A stretch of 64,000 bases of DNA, from positions 5,981,501-6,045,500 of the forward strand of contig CAMRHE010000077.1 in the NCBI GenBank assembly GCA_947044405.1, read 5' to 3'. The notes under the pieces were generated by a model that was given only the letters and a program-made list of their open reading frames with translations, was not told where the DNA came from and searched no databases. The stretch is from Leptodactylus fallax. Its lineage: Eukaryota > Chordata > Amphibia > Anura > Leptodactylidae. Shown here one piece after another: positions 38,777-51,222 of this stretch (positions are counted from its first letter, which is position 1; the number at the start of each line of letters is the position of its first letter). Position numbers and translations under genes: made by a program.

Positions 38777-39190
38777 TTAGGCTGAGGCCCCATATTGCGG
38801 AAATGAAGCAGTTTTTTGAGCCAAAACAAGGAGTGGATTGAGGAGAAGGGAGAAGTATAAGAACTTCCTATATAGTTCCCATTCCTTTTGTAGCTACTAT
38901 TTTGTTTGGCTCAAAAAAAAAGAAGCAAAATCTACAACAGAAAGAAACACCGTATAAATGCAGTGGGGGAAAAAAGCTGCATTTACAGGACCAGCAAAGT
39001 GAATGGGATTTCAATAATCTCATCCACACATTGCAGAAAAAGAAAAACTGCAGAAAAGCTAAATTTTCAAAAGCACTTGCATTTTTGAAAATGTTCATTT
39101 TAGCTGAGGAATCTCCAGCGATTTCCTTATATATTGAATAGGGGAAGGAAAATGCAGCAAAAACTCAATGAAAAACACTGCAGAAAAAAG
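38777..39190. repeat. Palindromic dispersed repeat, AACGCAG-type family
   Basis: It starts TTAGGCTGAGGCCCCATATTGC and keeps the AAAATCTACAACAGAAAG and CTGCATTTACAGG blocks. The far end is decayed. Confidence 0.6.
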
Positions 39191-39203
39191 TAAAATTCTG
39201 GTA

Positions 39204-39568
39204 TTAAAGGGAGAGCCACCAAAGCAAGTTATGACCTATCCACAAGATAGATTATAACTTGCTAATCAGTGGGGGTCCAAACGCTGAGACACCCACCAAT
39301 TATGAGAATGGGGTCTAGTCTCCTCCATATGCTTTGCCACTCTATTCATTCTCTATGGGACTGTTAGAGACTGCAGAGTACAGTGCTTGGTCATCTCTGG
39401 CACTCCTACAGAGATTGACTTGAACGGCCAATGTGAACATGCAACAAGATGCTCCATTCGCATGTGGGAGACAAGACCTCATTCTCAGGTTGGGTGGAGG
39501 TCCCAAAGGTAGGACCCTCAATGATCAGTTATGTCCTATAACATACTTTGGTAGCACAATTCTTTTAA
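39204..39568. mobile_element. TTAA-flanked MITE
   Basis: TTAAAGGGAGAGCCACCAAAG at the left and CTTTGGTAGCACAATTCTTTTAA at the right form inverted ends. The interior has CAGTGGGGGTCC and GTGGAGGTCCC blocks typical of amphibian MITEs. Confidence 0.7.
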
Positions 39569-39959
39569 GAAACAAAGATTTCTTATTGTGACCCACAGTA
39601 GAAGGCAAACTTGTGATGCAATCCATATACAGAAATTCCATTAATAGCTTTGTCATCAGTATTCCTGTAAATCTAGTATGCTGTAACATACGCAGAATAA
39701 ATGCCTTGGTTTATTATGTGGGAAGAGGCAGAAAATCTGATTACTTACAGATTATCGGGTCCTGCCATCTCCTAAATGGAGGGATACACAGAAATATATC
39801 TGGGAAATATTGGATTTGTATAAGTGTAGATTCACACTTTTAAAAGAACAATATTTCCCTGCAGCTCCAAGAGACACCATGGATGATAAAAATCAGGCAT
39901 CTGAAAGGGCCCTTACAGCTAACTCAAGCTGTGTGGCCTGAAGTCGAGTGACTCTTACA

Positions 39960-40590
39960 TTAGCCTGAAATCTTTGTTGTAGTCCCCCTTCCAGACAACG
40001 TGGGGGTAGTGTCCAGTATCACTCCAGCTTTCCTGGACACTAAAAAAAAAAAAAAAAAAAAAAAAAAAGCCACACACTGGAAACCTCCATGTACCACTTT
40101 CAACCTCGGGAAGAAAGCCAGCCGCAGGGGCTCCACTATGGCGGAGCAGTCCACTACCTCCATCACCATGAACCAGATCCCCGCTGAGAATAAATGCCAC
40201 CGCCCGGCTTTCCCCAAAGGAGGGCAACTACCCCCTGCTACCATATAGTACCCAGAACATAATCCCCTATCCACCGGACAGGAAGGCGTCACTCCAGGGA
40301 CTACAGAAGGATGGACCCAGACAAGCAAAATCAGGGATACGGAGGAAAAGTCCAGAATTTTGCAGCAGCTCCCCTATGGAGCCCTACGCTGCATCTGGGC
40401 ACCCACTGTTTCTCTAGGCTAGTTTCATAGTCCCCAGGAGAACTCCCAGCATATTCCTTCCATAGAACAGGAAACAACCGCAGAAGAGGGGTGGTCACCC
40501 TGTTTTTAAAGAACTCCCAGTTCCCGTTTCCTGTCCTAGGGAGGAGGCGTTCTCTCCAGGGGTGCCAAGGATCCATGCACAGGGATGTTT
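39960..40590. repeat. Unclassified GC-rich repeat with a 27-A run
   Basis: A 27-base A run at 40042-40068 precedes GC-rich sequence with CAGGAAGGCGTCACTCCAGGG near 40280 and GGAGGCGTTCTCTCCAGGGG near 40545. Short overlapping ORFs have no recognisable domain. The A run could mark a retroposed 3' end on the plus strand, but this is not established. Confidence 0.35.
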
Positions 40591-41104
40591 ATATGGCACC
40601 AGACTGCCATGTGCCCAAAATGTATCATGCACCCTCAGCTTCTTGTGTCGATTCATACCGAATCTGTAAGGGGAAAAAAACAAAACAAAAAAAAAAAAAC
40701 ACATATTCCGAAGCATGATAAATTGGGAGAGGGGGCAAATTTATTAGGAATGGCATTCTTAATCAAGTCTCTGGCTGGGACGAAATGGGCTTCAATTATT
40801 AAGAGGCTCTGGTTTTTTAATAATTCAGGTGCACTTCTATGCGCCAGAATGGAAATATACACTAGTCCTGAACTGGCATAAGTTTCAGGTATAACTCACT
40901 CCAGCTTCCTTGCGTGAGTTAAAGTATAATCAGCCAGGCTGAGCTATTCTTGCCCCGACCCAACTTGGTCTCCTCCCTCTTTTGTAAATTGTGGCAAGCA
41001 AGGTGCAATGTGATGCCACTGGCATAGATGGGTTAGTAAATTTCCCCAATGCTTCTAGGAGAAAATAGGGTGTTCATAGATTGTTGTACAGCGTCTGTGT
41101 GTGC

Positions 41105-41430
41105 AGCCTTAGGGTATGTTCACTCGGTGGAATTAAGTGCTGAATTTGAGGCGGATTCTGTCCCAAAATCAGCACCAAATTCTACCTGAAAGCAACATCC
41201 ATAGATTTCAATGGGAGGCAGATGCAGATTTTTTCAGGTAGAAAAAAATAAGTGTCATGCTAATCTTCAGGTGGATTCTGCCAGATGACTCCCATTGAAA
41301 TGAATGGAAGGAAGTAAAGTATGCCTGGCAGGTGTGGAATTTGGTCAAGCAGAAAAATTCTGCTTCAAATTCCTCAAGCTGAATTTTACAGCTAGGAAAA
41401 ATTCAGCTGTGTTAACATACCCTTACAATG
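41105..41430. mobile_element. Palindromic MITE, TAGGGTATGTTCAC family
   Basis: The ends are inverted: TTAGGGTATGTTCACTCGG at 41109 and GTGTTAACATACCCTTA near 41411-41427. The interior has several AATTCTGCC-type inverted words. Confidence 0.65.
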
Positions 41431-41848
41431 TACAGCTTTTACACAGTAACTTGGACAGCAAGACCTCATGCCCACGACCGAGTGTGCATCCGATGTGGGG
41501 TCAAGTTTGCAGCAAAATCCAGTTGGATGACCCTCGGAGTGTCAGAGTGAATTATGTGATGCTTTCATGTCTATGGGGGCTTCAGATTCATTCGGATGAT
41601 TATAGAGCAGCTCCTATCCTGCTCCTGTCATTGGAACAGAATGAATTGGAAGCCCCCCAGATGTGAATGCACTCGCATGTCAGTCTGAGTGTTATCCTAC
41701 TGATTCCGCTGCAAACTAGGCCCCACACCGGGGAAGCATACTCTATCGCAGGGGTAGGCAACCTTTTTTGTTCGGTGTGCCGATTTCGATTAAAAAAAAT
41801 CAAAGTTGAGGTACTCGGAGTGCCGGTCAATAATTTTAAGTCTAAGGA

Positions 41849-41930
41849 CCCCTGCACACGGTATTATGTCACATAGCGGCCCCTGCACACGGTATTATGT
41901 CACATAGCGGCCCCTGCACACGGTATTATG
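41849..41930. repeat. 30-bp minisatellite, about 2.7 units
   Basis: The unit CCCCTGCACACGGTATTATG TCACATAGCGG is the complement of the unit expanded to about 16 copies at 12050-12570. Confidence 0.9.
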
Positions 41931-42459
41931 GTGATAATACTAGTGATAATTGCTATTACTATTATTTTGGCGTGTAACGGATATAACTAGAGAGGCGGGC
42001 GGCGTATATTACTCTATAAAGATCATGTATGGACAGGACAGGGACAGTGAAAAAATGTAAACTTTACTGGTGACTTTGTGCATGTGTTGTGTAAGTGTTT
42101 GGTGCAACACTTTTGGCGCTGCGACCTGGACGATGGTAAATGTCTGGGTCACAGCGCCAATAATTTCCTGGTTATGTGATTAGGCTCAGAGGGGTGTTAC
42201 ATTATCCCTCTATGTGACTATCAGAGAGCAAAAGTACAGTATGCTCTCTGATTGATAGGAGAGGGGATAACATGGATGGAAGTCTCTGCTACCCCCGGGG
42301 TCATCTGCAGCTTATGCACAGACAATGATGAGTTAACATTGTCTCTGCAGCTCCCTCCTCCCCCTCCTTCCTTAGCTCTAAGATGCTGCCTGACACAGGA
42401 GGGGGGGGGACACTTTTAGAGCCCCATTTCTAAGGATCTATTAGGGCCACAAAGATGCA

Positions 42460-42710
42460 TCTGCATTCATTTTAAAGATGAGAATCTCATCTTTAAAAAG
42501 ATACCAAGATCTCCATGATTGACCTTACACATTCAGAGCGATTCACTGTTAAAACGATGTCGGGAATTGAGATCTGCATTGGGATTTCAATGCCGAACAT
42601 CGTTTTCACCAGCGAATCGCTCAGGATGTTTAAGGACAATCATGGTGATCTTGGTATCATTTTAAAGAGGCGATTCTCATCTTTAAAATGAACCCAAGTG
42701 TTTCTTTATA
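42460..42710. repeat. Foldback inside the hAT element
   Basis: Inverted arms of about 100 bp (42466-42562 and 42595-42705) share CATTTTAAAGATGAGAATC, GATACCAAGATC and AAAACGATGT words. Confidence 0.85.
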
Positions 42711-44035
42711 GCTTTAACCAATCCTGAGCAATTTGCTCAGGTACAGTAGTGAAGCCGGCAATTACCGGCTTCACTACTGTACATAGACTGTGCAGACGCC
42801 GGATGATGCCGCATCCATCTTCAGGCAGCACCCGGCGCTAATGAGATTGTAAGGAAGCCGGATGGAAAAACACTGCAGGTAACGTTTTTCCATCTGGCTG
42901 AGGCACAAATACGGTGCCAGAACCGATCCCATAGAAAACTATGGGATCCGTCCTGGCATCAGTTTCCCTCCAGCTTGTGTGCACCACACTGGAGGGAAAC
43001 AGATAGCTGCGCCGGACATATGTAAACACACCGCTGCCGTGCCAGGGAAATAAGCCTTGCGTGCCACTCTTGGCACGCGTGCCTGGGGTTGCCGACCCCT
43101 GCTCTATCGTGTGCATGGGGTCTTAAGGTTGGTTAAAAGAGGCTGTCACCAGTCACCATCAATGCACAGATAATATATATTATTAAACTTATTACTGGAA
43201 TTGGGATGTTTATGTAAGTTAAAGAAAACTTGTAAAGTGTTGCAAAACAATTATAGAAGTAATGCTCACTTTACAAATCTTGTCTCCCATTCCAAAGCTT
43301 TGCACTTCCTGCTGGTCTCTGTGTCAATACATTACCTCTTGATGCATACAAACACTACTTGCAGAGATTGGCTGCAACGGTTACAAGTCCGTGTTGATGT
43401 CACTGCTATAGGCCTGGACATGGGGGACCATAAAGATTCCAACCAGGACAGATGGAGGATTAACAAGGCAATACTACTTTTATTATTTTAGAACATTCTC
43501 TTTTCATTTACATGGCTAGACAACTCCTTTAAGCAGTGGATATTTTTTTAGAAGCTGTAACACTGTCATATCACCCAGATTTGTTCACAAATAGTTTTGA
43601 TTTGCCTTTTTCGATAGTACTATAAAAAAAAAACTGAATACCCCAAAAACATCATATTATACACATTATACTTGCCGAAGTATCAGTAAGCCCAGGTAAG
43701 GTGCAAGAAAAGCAACTGGCATTAAAATAACACAAAACTGGACTGTGTTTTTAGCAATAAGGAGAAAGCAGATGACAAAGACGATCCACTGGACAGGACA
43801 GTCGCGGCATAGTATCTCCACTGTAGCTGCTGTGCGCTGGAAGAGTCATTAGACAAGCATTGTCATGCTAACAAAGAGCTGCAAAATGACATCAATTGTC
43901 GTATCGACTAAACTCATCGATGTCATCTATGAACTTGTTCTCTTGTCAAGATATTGAAAGACGTATTATAAGTGGTGAAGACAAGAACAGACTCCTCTTA
44001 TGTTGCAAGAACTGCCGGGAGCGAAACATCAAGAG

Positions 44036-44112
44036 CTATATTTCAAAGGCAGGAAACTTAGCTTTTTCAGGATTGGATAAGTCTGACAAAAAGTAAATGG
44101 TGCCAGCCAGCC
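44036..44112 (-). CDS. LANCL1: LANCL1 terminal coding exon and stop codon
   Basis: Acceptor TTTCCCTACAG at 44113, entering in phase 1. It has 77 nt and ends with TAG at 44038-44036. It encodes GLAGTIYFLSDLSNPEKAKF then PAFEI, which matches the family C-terminus; the usual Met after the first Gly is Leu here. The 3' UTR continues to lower coordinates. A candidate polyadenylation hexamer (AATAAA on the minus strand) lies near 43478-43485, but the end is not established. Confidence 0.93.
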
Positions 44113-47100
44113 CTGTAGGGAAAGCATTGAGAATACAAAGGTATAAGAAGCAAAACGTTACTCTTCAGATCAGTAGGATTACAGCGATACCATATTTATG
44201 GGGCATTTAGGACAGATCTCCTAAAGGCGGATGTCCACACTAGGGAATCTGTTTGCACAGGGTTCAGACAACGGATGAGTTTTTTTTTGTTTTTGCTTCT
44301 TTTAAACATTGAACCCTATCCAAATGGATACCCTTCCACTGACATCAGTTTTTAATGGATCCTTTTAACAGATACAAGAAAACATGATGAGAATGTACCC
44401 TTGTATAGTATGTTAATGTTTTAATACATAAAAAAAAATAAAAATGTAACATTGTTTTTCTGCCAATATTTTTTTTCTGTCAATGCAGCGGTATGAATTT
44501 TATTTTTTATGGGATGGCTGTAGTTTTATTTGTATAAATTTAGGGTACATGTGACTGATCATTTGCTATTCCATTTTTGGGGGGGACAAGATGATCAAAA
44601 AAAATCAATTCAGTCATTTTTTTCTTGTTTTCATTTTTATTAAATAGGCAAAATTGAGGAGCGTTTTTAACTTTTAATATTGGTGTTATTTTCCATTTTT
44701 TTAAAGCCCTCCTGGGAACACTCAATTGCTTGTACAATATACTGCAACACTTCTGTACTGCACTTACTGTCACACTATGACACCCTGGCAGGTCTAGGGG
44801 CCTTCACTAGAATAGTTGCAGTGACAATCCCTCGGCACCATGCTATCGTGTCTTGTGGGGATATGGTGGGTGGCAATCAGGGGGACAGAGAGGGAGCCCC
44901 TTCCATCTGTCCAATTGTTGAAATGCTGTGGTCACTATTAAAATGGGTTGCCCAAGATTAATTTTTTTTATGGACTATCCTGAGGGTAGACCATAAATAC
45001 CTGATCGGTAGGGGTCTGGACAGATCAGCTGTACGGAGCAGCTTCCAGTCGATACACAACACAGGGCTGGAAGCAGAAAGCTCCATCCTCTGTATAGTGG
45101 CCAGATGCCTTCACTGCAGCTCAACTGACTTGTGAGCTGAACTGCAGTGACAGCGCCCGGTCGCCTGGCCCTGTATCGTGTACTTGACGAGAACTGGAAG
45201 CATCTTTGTACAGCGTATCAGTCCAGGGGCCTGGTGTCGACCTCCTACCGATCAGGTATTTATGGACAATCCTGAGGGTGTGGCTGACTCCATTTTTGTT
45301 GTATACACCCCCCATCTCTGCTTTTGCAGAGCGCTGCACCTGCAGGAGGGTACAACTAGTGTGGCATACACGCTGAAGACCCCCTGCACCTGAAAGAAAA
45401 GTAAAAATAAAAACGATGTAAGACAGAAGACCTGAGTCAGGTCGTGTCTGCCTCCTATGGACACTAGGTTCAAACTGATTCATGCACAGTGGCTGTGGCA
45501 GGGTATAGCCTGGAGGCGGATTTTAATTAGAGCATAACATGGTTGAACTACGGTCCCTCTTAATTCATTTAGAAGCTCTGGTCAGGTTTTACATGTCAAT
45601 CAAAAAAACTGACATGCTTCGTCTTTGTCCTAATACAAAGCCAGACATGTGAATATATCCACAGACTTTCATGGCTTTTAAAACGGCCGTTACGTAGCCA
45701 TTTTTCACTGTGATACGAAGATCCCAAATGGACCATCACGGACTGTGAAAATCAGAATGGCTGTGTGAATGAGGCCGACAGGTCTTTTCCCGCAGAGTTA
45801 TCTAAATGCATTCATCATTCAGAGGCTCATCTATCCATACATATATATCTATACACCATGTGGAATACATTTTTGTACTGTATTACTCTCTAATTCAATA
45901 TATTATACATACACACATGAAAAAGTTAAAAAAAAAAAAAAAAAAGGTATACTGAGGTAATGAGAACAACCTTTTAGCCTCTGTTGAGAGAATATGGGCC
46001 TATAGATATGTTAGATCTGTGACACCAAGAAGTTGTATGCATATTCAGATGTAAGAGGTTGTCATTTTCTTTACATACCTTCAAAAAGGGAATATGTAGT
46101 ATCCGGAACCCTGCAACCATGACTTCCATAATCCAAGCACCATTCTGCAAACTGATAGGAACACAATATTAAGAGTAGAATGGTAAAACCTTGTGTGGTT
46201 CATGTTTGTCATTCTGCCAAATATATTTTAGAATCATGAAGAAAAACTGAGAAAGGTGAACTATACTCCTTACTAGCAACAGGAACACCAGTGAAGGCCC
46301 TACATGTATGTAATGGAAATTGCATGGGCACAGAAGTGGTGCCCATATGATCAACAAGGGAATCCCGGCTATTTAACTTCATATACTATGGTCAATAACC
46401 ATAGCATCTAAGGGGCTTGACAAAGTGAGGAAGCTCCCTGTGGGGTTTCACCTTTTGCACCTACTAATATATTACCAAACAACTCACCTTACATGCTCTG
46501 TAGAGATATTTCAAGTCATGAGTCAGATTGTACATTGCAAGGAAGCTATAGGCATTTCCTGCTGCTCCATGGCATAAACCATATCCTTTCTTCAATAATC
46601 CCCGCTGCCAGGCAATCTCGGCACACTGTGCAGCATCTGCTAGATATTCACTATCCTGAAAAATCTGGCAAGAGAAAAAAAATAAAACTTACACAGGTTT
46701 CACTAAAAAGTTAAATTCTGTAAAACAGAACCTGGACAAAACAAACTGAAAATGACAGTCGCCATCTACTAGCAACATGCAGTGCCAAACAGGGCAGCAC
46801 AGAGCAGAAGGGGCTTCAGAAGTCATATCAAATGCCACAGCCACCCGACTGTCTCACACTGCATCTCCCACTGCTGACTGCACATTCTGGTGGCCGATAG
46901 TAGATATACAATCTAACACGTACATAGGCATAACATAAGTGTTGGTATTTTTATATACAAGTAATATTGACAGCTGTATTTTCTATGGCTGCTATTCCGC
47001 CATTTTGAATACCATGAAGTTGAGCAGGCACTTGACTCACACAAGGATCTTCCCTATTATACTAGGCTAAGGGGCTGGAAATCAAGTTTTATTCTTGATG

Positions 47101-49958
47101 TCACAAATCACAGATCATTGAAGTTGTGCACAAACAAAATATTTACTTTGATCTGTATAAAGGGTACTAAATTACCAGATTCTTCTCCAGTGCACTTAAA
47201 GAGGACCTTTCACCACCTCCACCAATTCAAGTTCTTAGGATCAGTCAATAGACGCCGCTCCACTGATTCCAGCACAGTTGGAATTTTCTCCTTAGCCACC
47301 ACCGTATAGCCCCTTGAGAATGGGGATAGGAGAGTATGTTTTTTTTTTTCTTTTTTTGTGTATTATATTGTCTGATAGGCCACTGAAGGGACATTTTAAT
47401 GAGTGATGGGCCCCTGAGAGGATATTTTAATGAATGATGGGCCACTGATGGGCATTATCTTGTAGGGGGCCATGGCAGGAGCATTATAGTATGTGGGGTC
47501 ACTGAGGGGGCATTATATTGTGGTAGAGGCATCACTACTGAATGCTATAAAATAAAGGACACTATTAATGTGTTAGAGCACAAAGGGATATAAGAACCGG
47601 CGTGGTCAAAGGGTGGGGGAGCAGTTTAAATACAAAGATTTGTTGTGGTGCAAACTGCCACACTACATTTTGGGTCTTCTGAAAGTTGGGAGGTATATCT
47701 ATGTGGTAGTGATGCTGGACCCCACTAATGAACCTTTGCACTGGGCCCAGCAATGTGTTAAAACAGCCCTGCCTCGGACATAGCCCAACAAGGTGAATAT
47801 TGCTGTTGCATGCAGATAAGTTAATAGAGGGAACCCCTTTAGTAAAACTCTGTTGATACTATGGAATGTAAGGAGTGAAACAACTACAATTGGAGACTAC
47901 ATCAATCCCTTCCACTTCAGCAAAATACCTGCTGTACAGCTTCTGTGTGCATGCCATCCAGTAGGTATATCACTATGTTATAATGCTGCAGCTGTTTGCA
48001 GGAAAGAGTTAAGATTTGTTTGAAATGGATCCAGCACAGTCATCATGATTCCACTGAGTGGCGCTATCTCCAATGCCTTCTGTACAGTCTCACAGTTCTT
48101 GATAAATGTCCCTTAATTTATAGACCATTATAAAAGTGGGAATCATCAAAGCATAGGAAGTGTGATAAATACCTTATAAGCCTGGGTTAACATATAAATG
48201 ACACCGGGAGCTCCATGACACCAGTGGACCAGAAGATCCCTCTCGTCGTCATTGCAGGCAGGATAGTTTCCAGAAGGGAACTTGAGGCGGCGGACATACT
48301 CCACACTTGGTCGAACAAGGGCCTGTAGCTTTTCACTGCTGACTTTACATTCAGGCTGAGGAGAATAATACAATTATACTCTTACTGCAACCATCTTACT
48401 TGTACCAGGAACAACATGGCTAGTAAATCATCTGAAGCACTCACTAAGCTGATCCCCTTTCCTTTCTTCCCACAAAACAAATCTCCATTTCTATGAAAAG
48501 AAGAACCTAAGTCTTATCATATTATTCAATCAAACACTAACACCTTGTTGAAAATGTATTCAAACAATTCCAGTAGAAACAATAGAAGGAACCTGCAAAA
48601 TGATGCTCTAATATAGTTATTTTATGTAGAATTTAGAAAGTATCTCCAAAATATATGTCATGATATAAAATATGCTCTTTAAAGTGCAACTCCAGATATA
48701 AACAACTTTTTATAAATGAGTAGTGAATGTGAAAATAAGAAAATTTGTAGTATCTTATTAAGGAGATGTTTCCTTCAGTACTTATTGAGCTGTTCTCCTG
48801 CTCCTTATCTTCAATCTTACTGCTTGTTTACATAGTCTCTGTATTCCGCCTCACTCACAGAGCTCTATGGAGAAGGGAGGGGTGGAATAGGAGGTTGCTG
48901 CCAGCTAGTTAATTGGTTTATTACCTCATTCTCTGCACTCTTAGTCTCTTATCTACAAGCCTAGCAGTGTTAAAAGAGCACAGAGTAGTAGCAGCAACTA
49001 GTAACAGCAGCAAATTATTTGAGTGTTTTGTAATAGCCTCTTCATCCCCCTCCCCTCTTCATATAGAAAGTAACTCAGCCTGAAAAGAGAAAACAGATTT
49101 CTTTAATAAGATACATTACAAAGTTTCTTATTTTTACCTGTACTAATCATTTATGCAAATTGGTTTATAATTGGAGGTAATCTTCTCTTCCAAAAATTAT
49201 TTTTAATAAACTACTTGCCGGAATACTTGTGTTTTTGTCTACCCATCTCTTTGTCTCTCTCTCTCTATCCATCTACCGACTATATGTGTATCAAGGGGGG
49301 TGGTCTCAGCACAATAAGTCCTTGTTAGGGCGTATCCATGTGAATTTTGACATGACATCCATGCTGAAAATCACGTGAAATCCACCCACAGTCCATCTCT
49401 ACCTGACTCTAATAAGAAATCTGCAGGCCATTCAAACAATGCAGGTGCTTTCCACGCAGATGTTAAAGCCTGGGGGACATAACTAACATGCAGATTCTGT
49501 GGAAACTTTCTTCATTATACTACAGAGATGCTAAAAGCTGTGTGTAATCCACACTACAGTATACATACATAAATCAAATTCGGGTATATCCAAATTGGTG
49601 TTAGTTTTTCTGCAACAGAGATAAGCCATGTGAACAAGCCCTTAATATGGAAGCTACAACAGGCTCGTGGGCCGCGCTTCAGCAACCAACTGTTTTCAAA
49701 TGAATGGATATATGGCATATAATACATAGATGACCCGGGTGCACCACAATGAGACCACTCGGGTTAGCGGGGGGGGGGGGGGGGGGGGAAACAAAAAGGG
49801 CCAGGGAAGGGGGGGGTGGGGGGGGGCCCCTTTATGGGGGGGGGACAATATTTTGTTCTTGGGGGGGGAGGGGAACAAAGGGGGGGGGCCAACATCAAAG
49901 CGGGGGAATACCGCCCCGGGGCGAGGGGGGGGGGGGGGGGGGGTCGTTTTTTTTTTTT

Positions 49959-49990
<32 letters not shown>

Positions 49991-51184
49991 GGGGGGTTTT
50001 TTTTTTTTTGGGTTAAGAGGTTTGGGGGGGGGTGGGGGGGGGGTGTGTCTTTTTGGTGGTGTGTTGGGGGGGGTTTGAGGTTTTTTATTGTTTGGGTTGT
50101 TTTTTTTATTGGTGGGTGGGCGAGGGGTGGGGGGGGGGGGGGGGGGGGGTAGAGAATAAAATAATTGTGTGGTGTTGTGTTTTTTGGGGGGGTGTGTGGT
50201 GGTTTGTAGATGGAGTGGATACTCCAAAAAAAAAAAGAGAGATGGTATATCTGCGCTTTCCAGATTAAAGAAACTTTATTGGGGCTCAAAACACACAACG
50301 CGTTTCGGAGATCAAAATTCTCCTTTTTCAAGTGTAAAATGAGACAAGACATACTAACAGGTATAACATGGAGCTATTTAAAGGAAAAAGAGGTTAGACC
50401 CACCTATTGTGGGAGGAACCACAAAGCAATCATTAAAACATGTTCAATGCATTATATTCAGACAATTTACCATCATAAATGGATGATGTTACATCTATGT
50501 TGCCCACAGGGAAATCCTGGCGCTGTTATAAATCATTTAAAAGCTGGAAAAAAGGCTGTGAGATCGAATTAGCGTTTATTTAGCTTAAATGCGCATGCTC
50601 AGCCCATATTCCTGCCTTGTGTGTATTTAAAAGTGAAAGAAGACTAAGACTAAGATCAGCTCCTTCAGCTGTTTCCCATTAGTGAGAGAGAGATGTCTCC
50701 ATTCAGAAGTTACCAGCTGATCTTTGTTTGTAAACCTGCTACACCTGGGGGAAGGTAAAAACAAACAAATACACAGGTTGTTTGTTTAGAATCAGCAGTT
50801 AATTACATTGTTAAAAGCTATAACTAGGAATTATCTCTTGCTCTATTCCTCATTTAGTCCAGCTCATGATGATGTATTTAAAGGGCCAGTAATAAAAAAT
50901 ACTATTTTTGTACACTGCACTAAAAGAGGAGTTGGGAAGGGAACATATAATAACATAATTAGGGTATTGAGCAGAATATAATAATTAATTGGTGAATATG
51001 TACTAAAATAATGATAATAAGAATATTAGGCACCATATGAAAATTGTCACAAGTACCAAATAATAAAATATCATGTACAATATCTTAACATATACACTTT
51101 TTTTAAATTAATTGCCCAATAAATAAATGAATGAATAAATAGAAAGTTTTTCTTATCAAAAAATCAAAAAAAAAAAAAAAAAAA

Positions 51185-51222
<38 letters not shown>

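Larger units (their letters stand above)
41749..43101. mobile_element. Non-autonomous hAT element (1353 bp), sibling of 11535-13013 in inverted orientation
   Basis: It is flanked by CTCTATCG at 41741-41748 and 43102-43109. The ends are CAGGGGTAGGCAACC and the inverse GGTTGCCGACCCCTG. The left 100 bp and the right GTGCCACTCTTGGCACGCG block match the element at 11535-13013. The interior differs: a short minisatellite (41849-41930) and a foldback at 42460-42710. Confidence 0.92.

Noticed and set aside
40000..40330. Overlapping ORFs of 80-120 residues around 40100
   Set aside because: They overlap on both strands, start in an A/T run, and show no recognisable domain; treated as an unclassified repeat.
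41304..41876. Small ORFs near 41300-41880
   Set aside because: They lie across a palindromic MITE and a hAT end and have no conserved domain.
43896..44096. Plus-strand 66-residue ORF
   Set aside because: It is a shadow of the LANCL1 terminal exon and 3' UTR on the opposite strand.
49696..50352. 218-residue proline/lysine-rich ORF and Gly-rich ORFs on the other strand
   Set aside because: They arise from a G/T homopolymer block that is probably artefactual.
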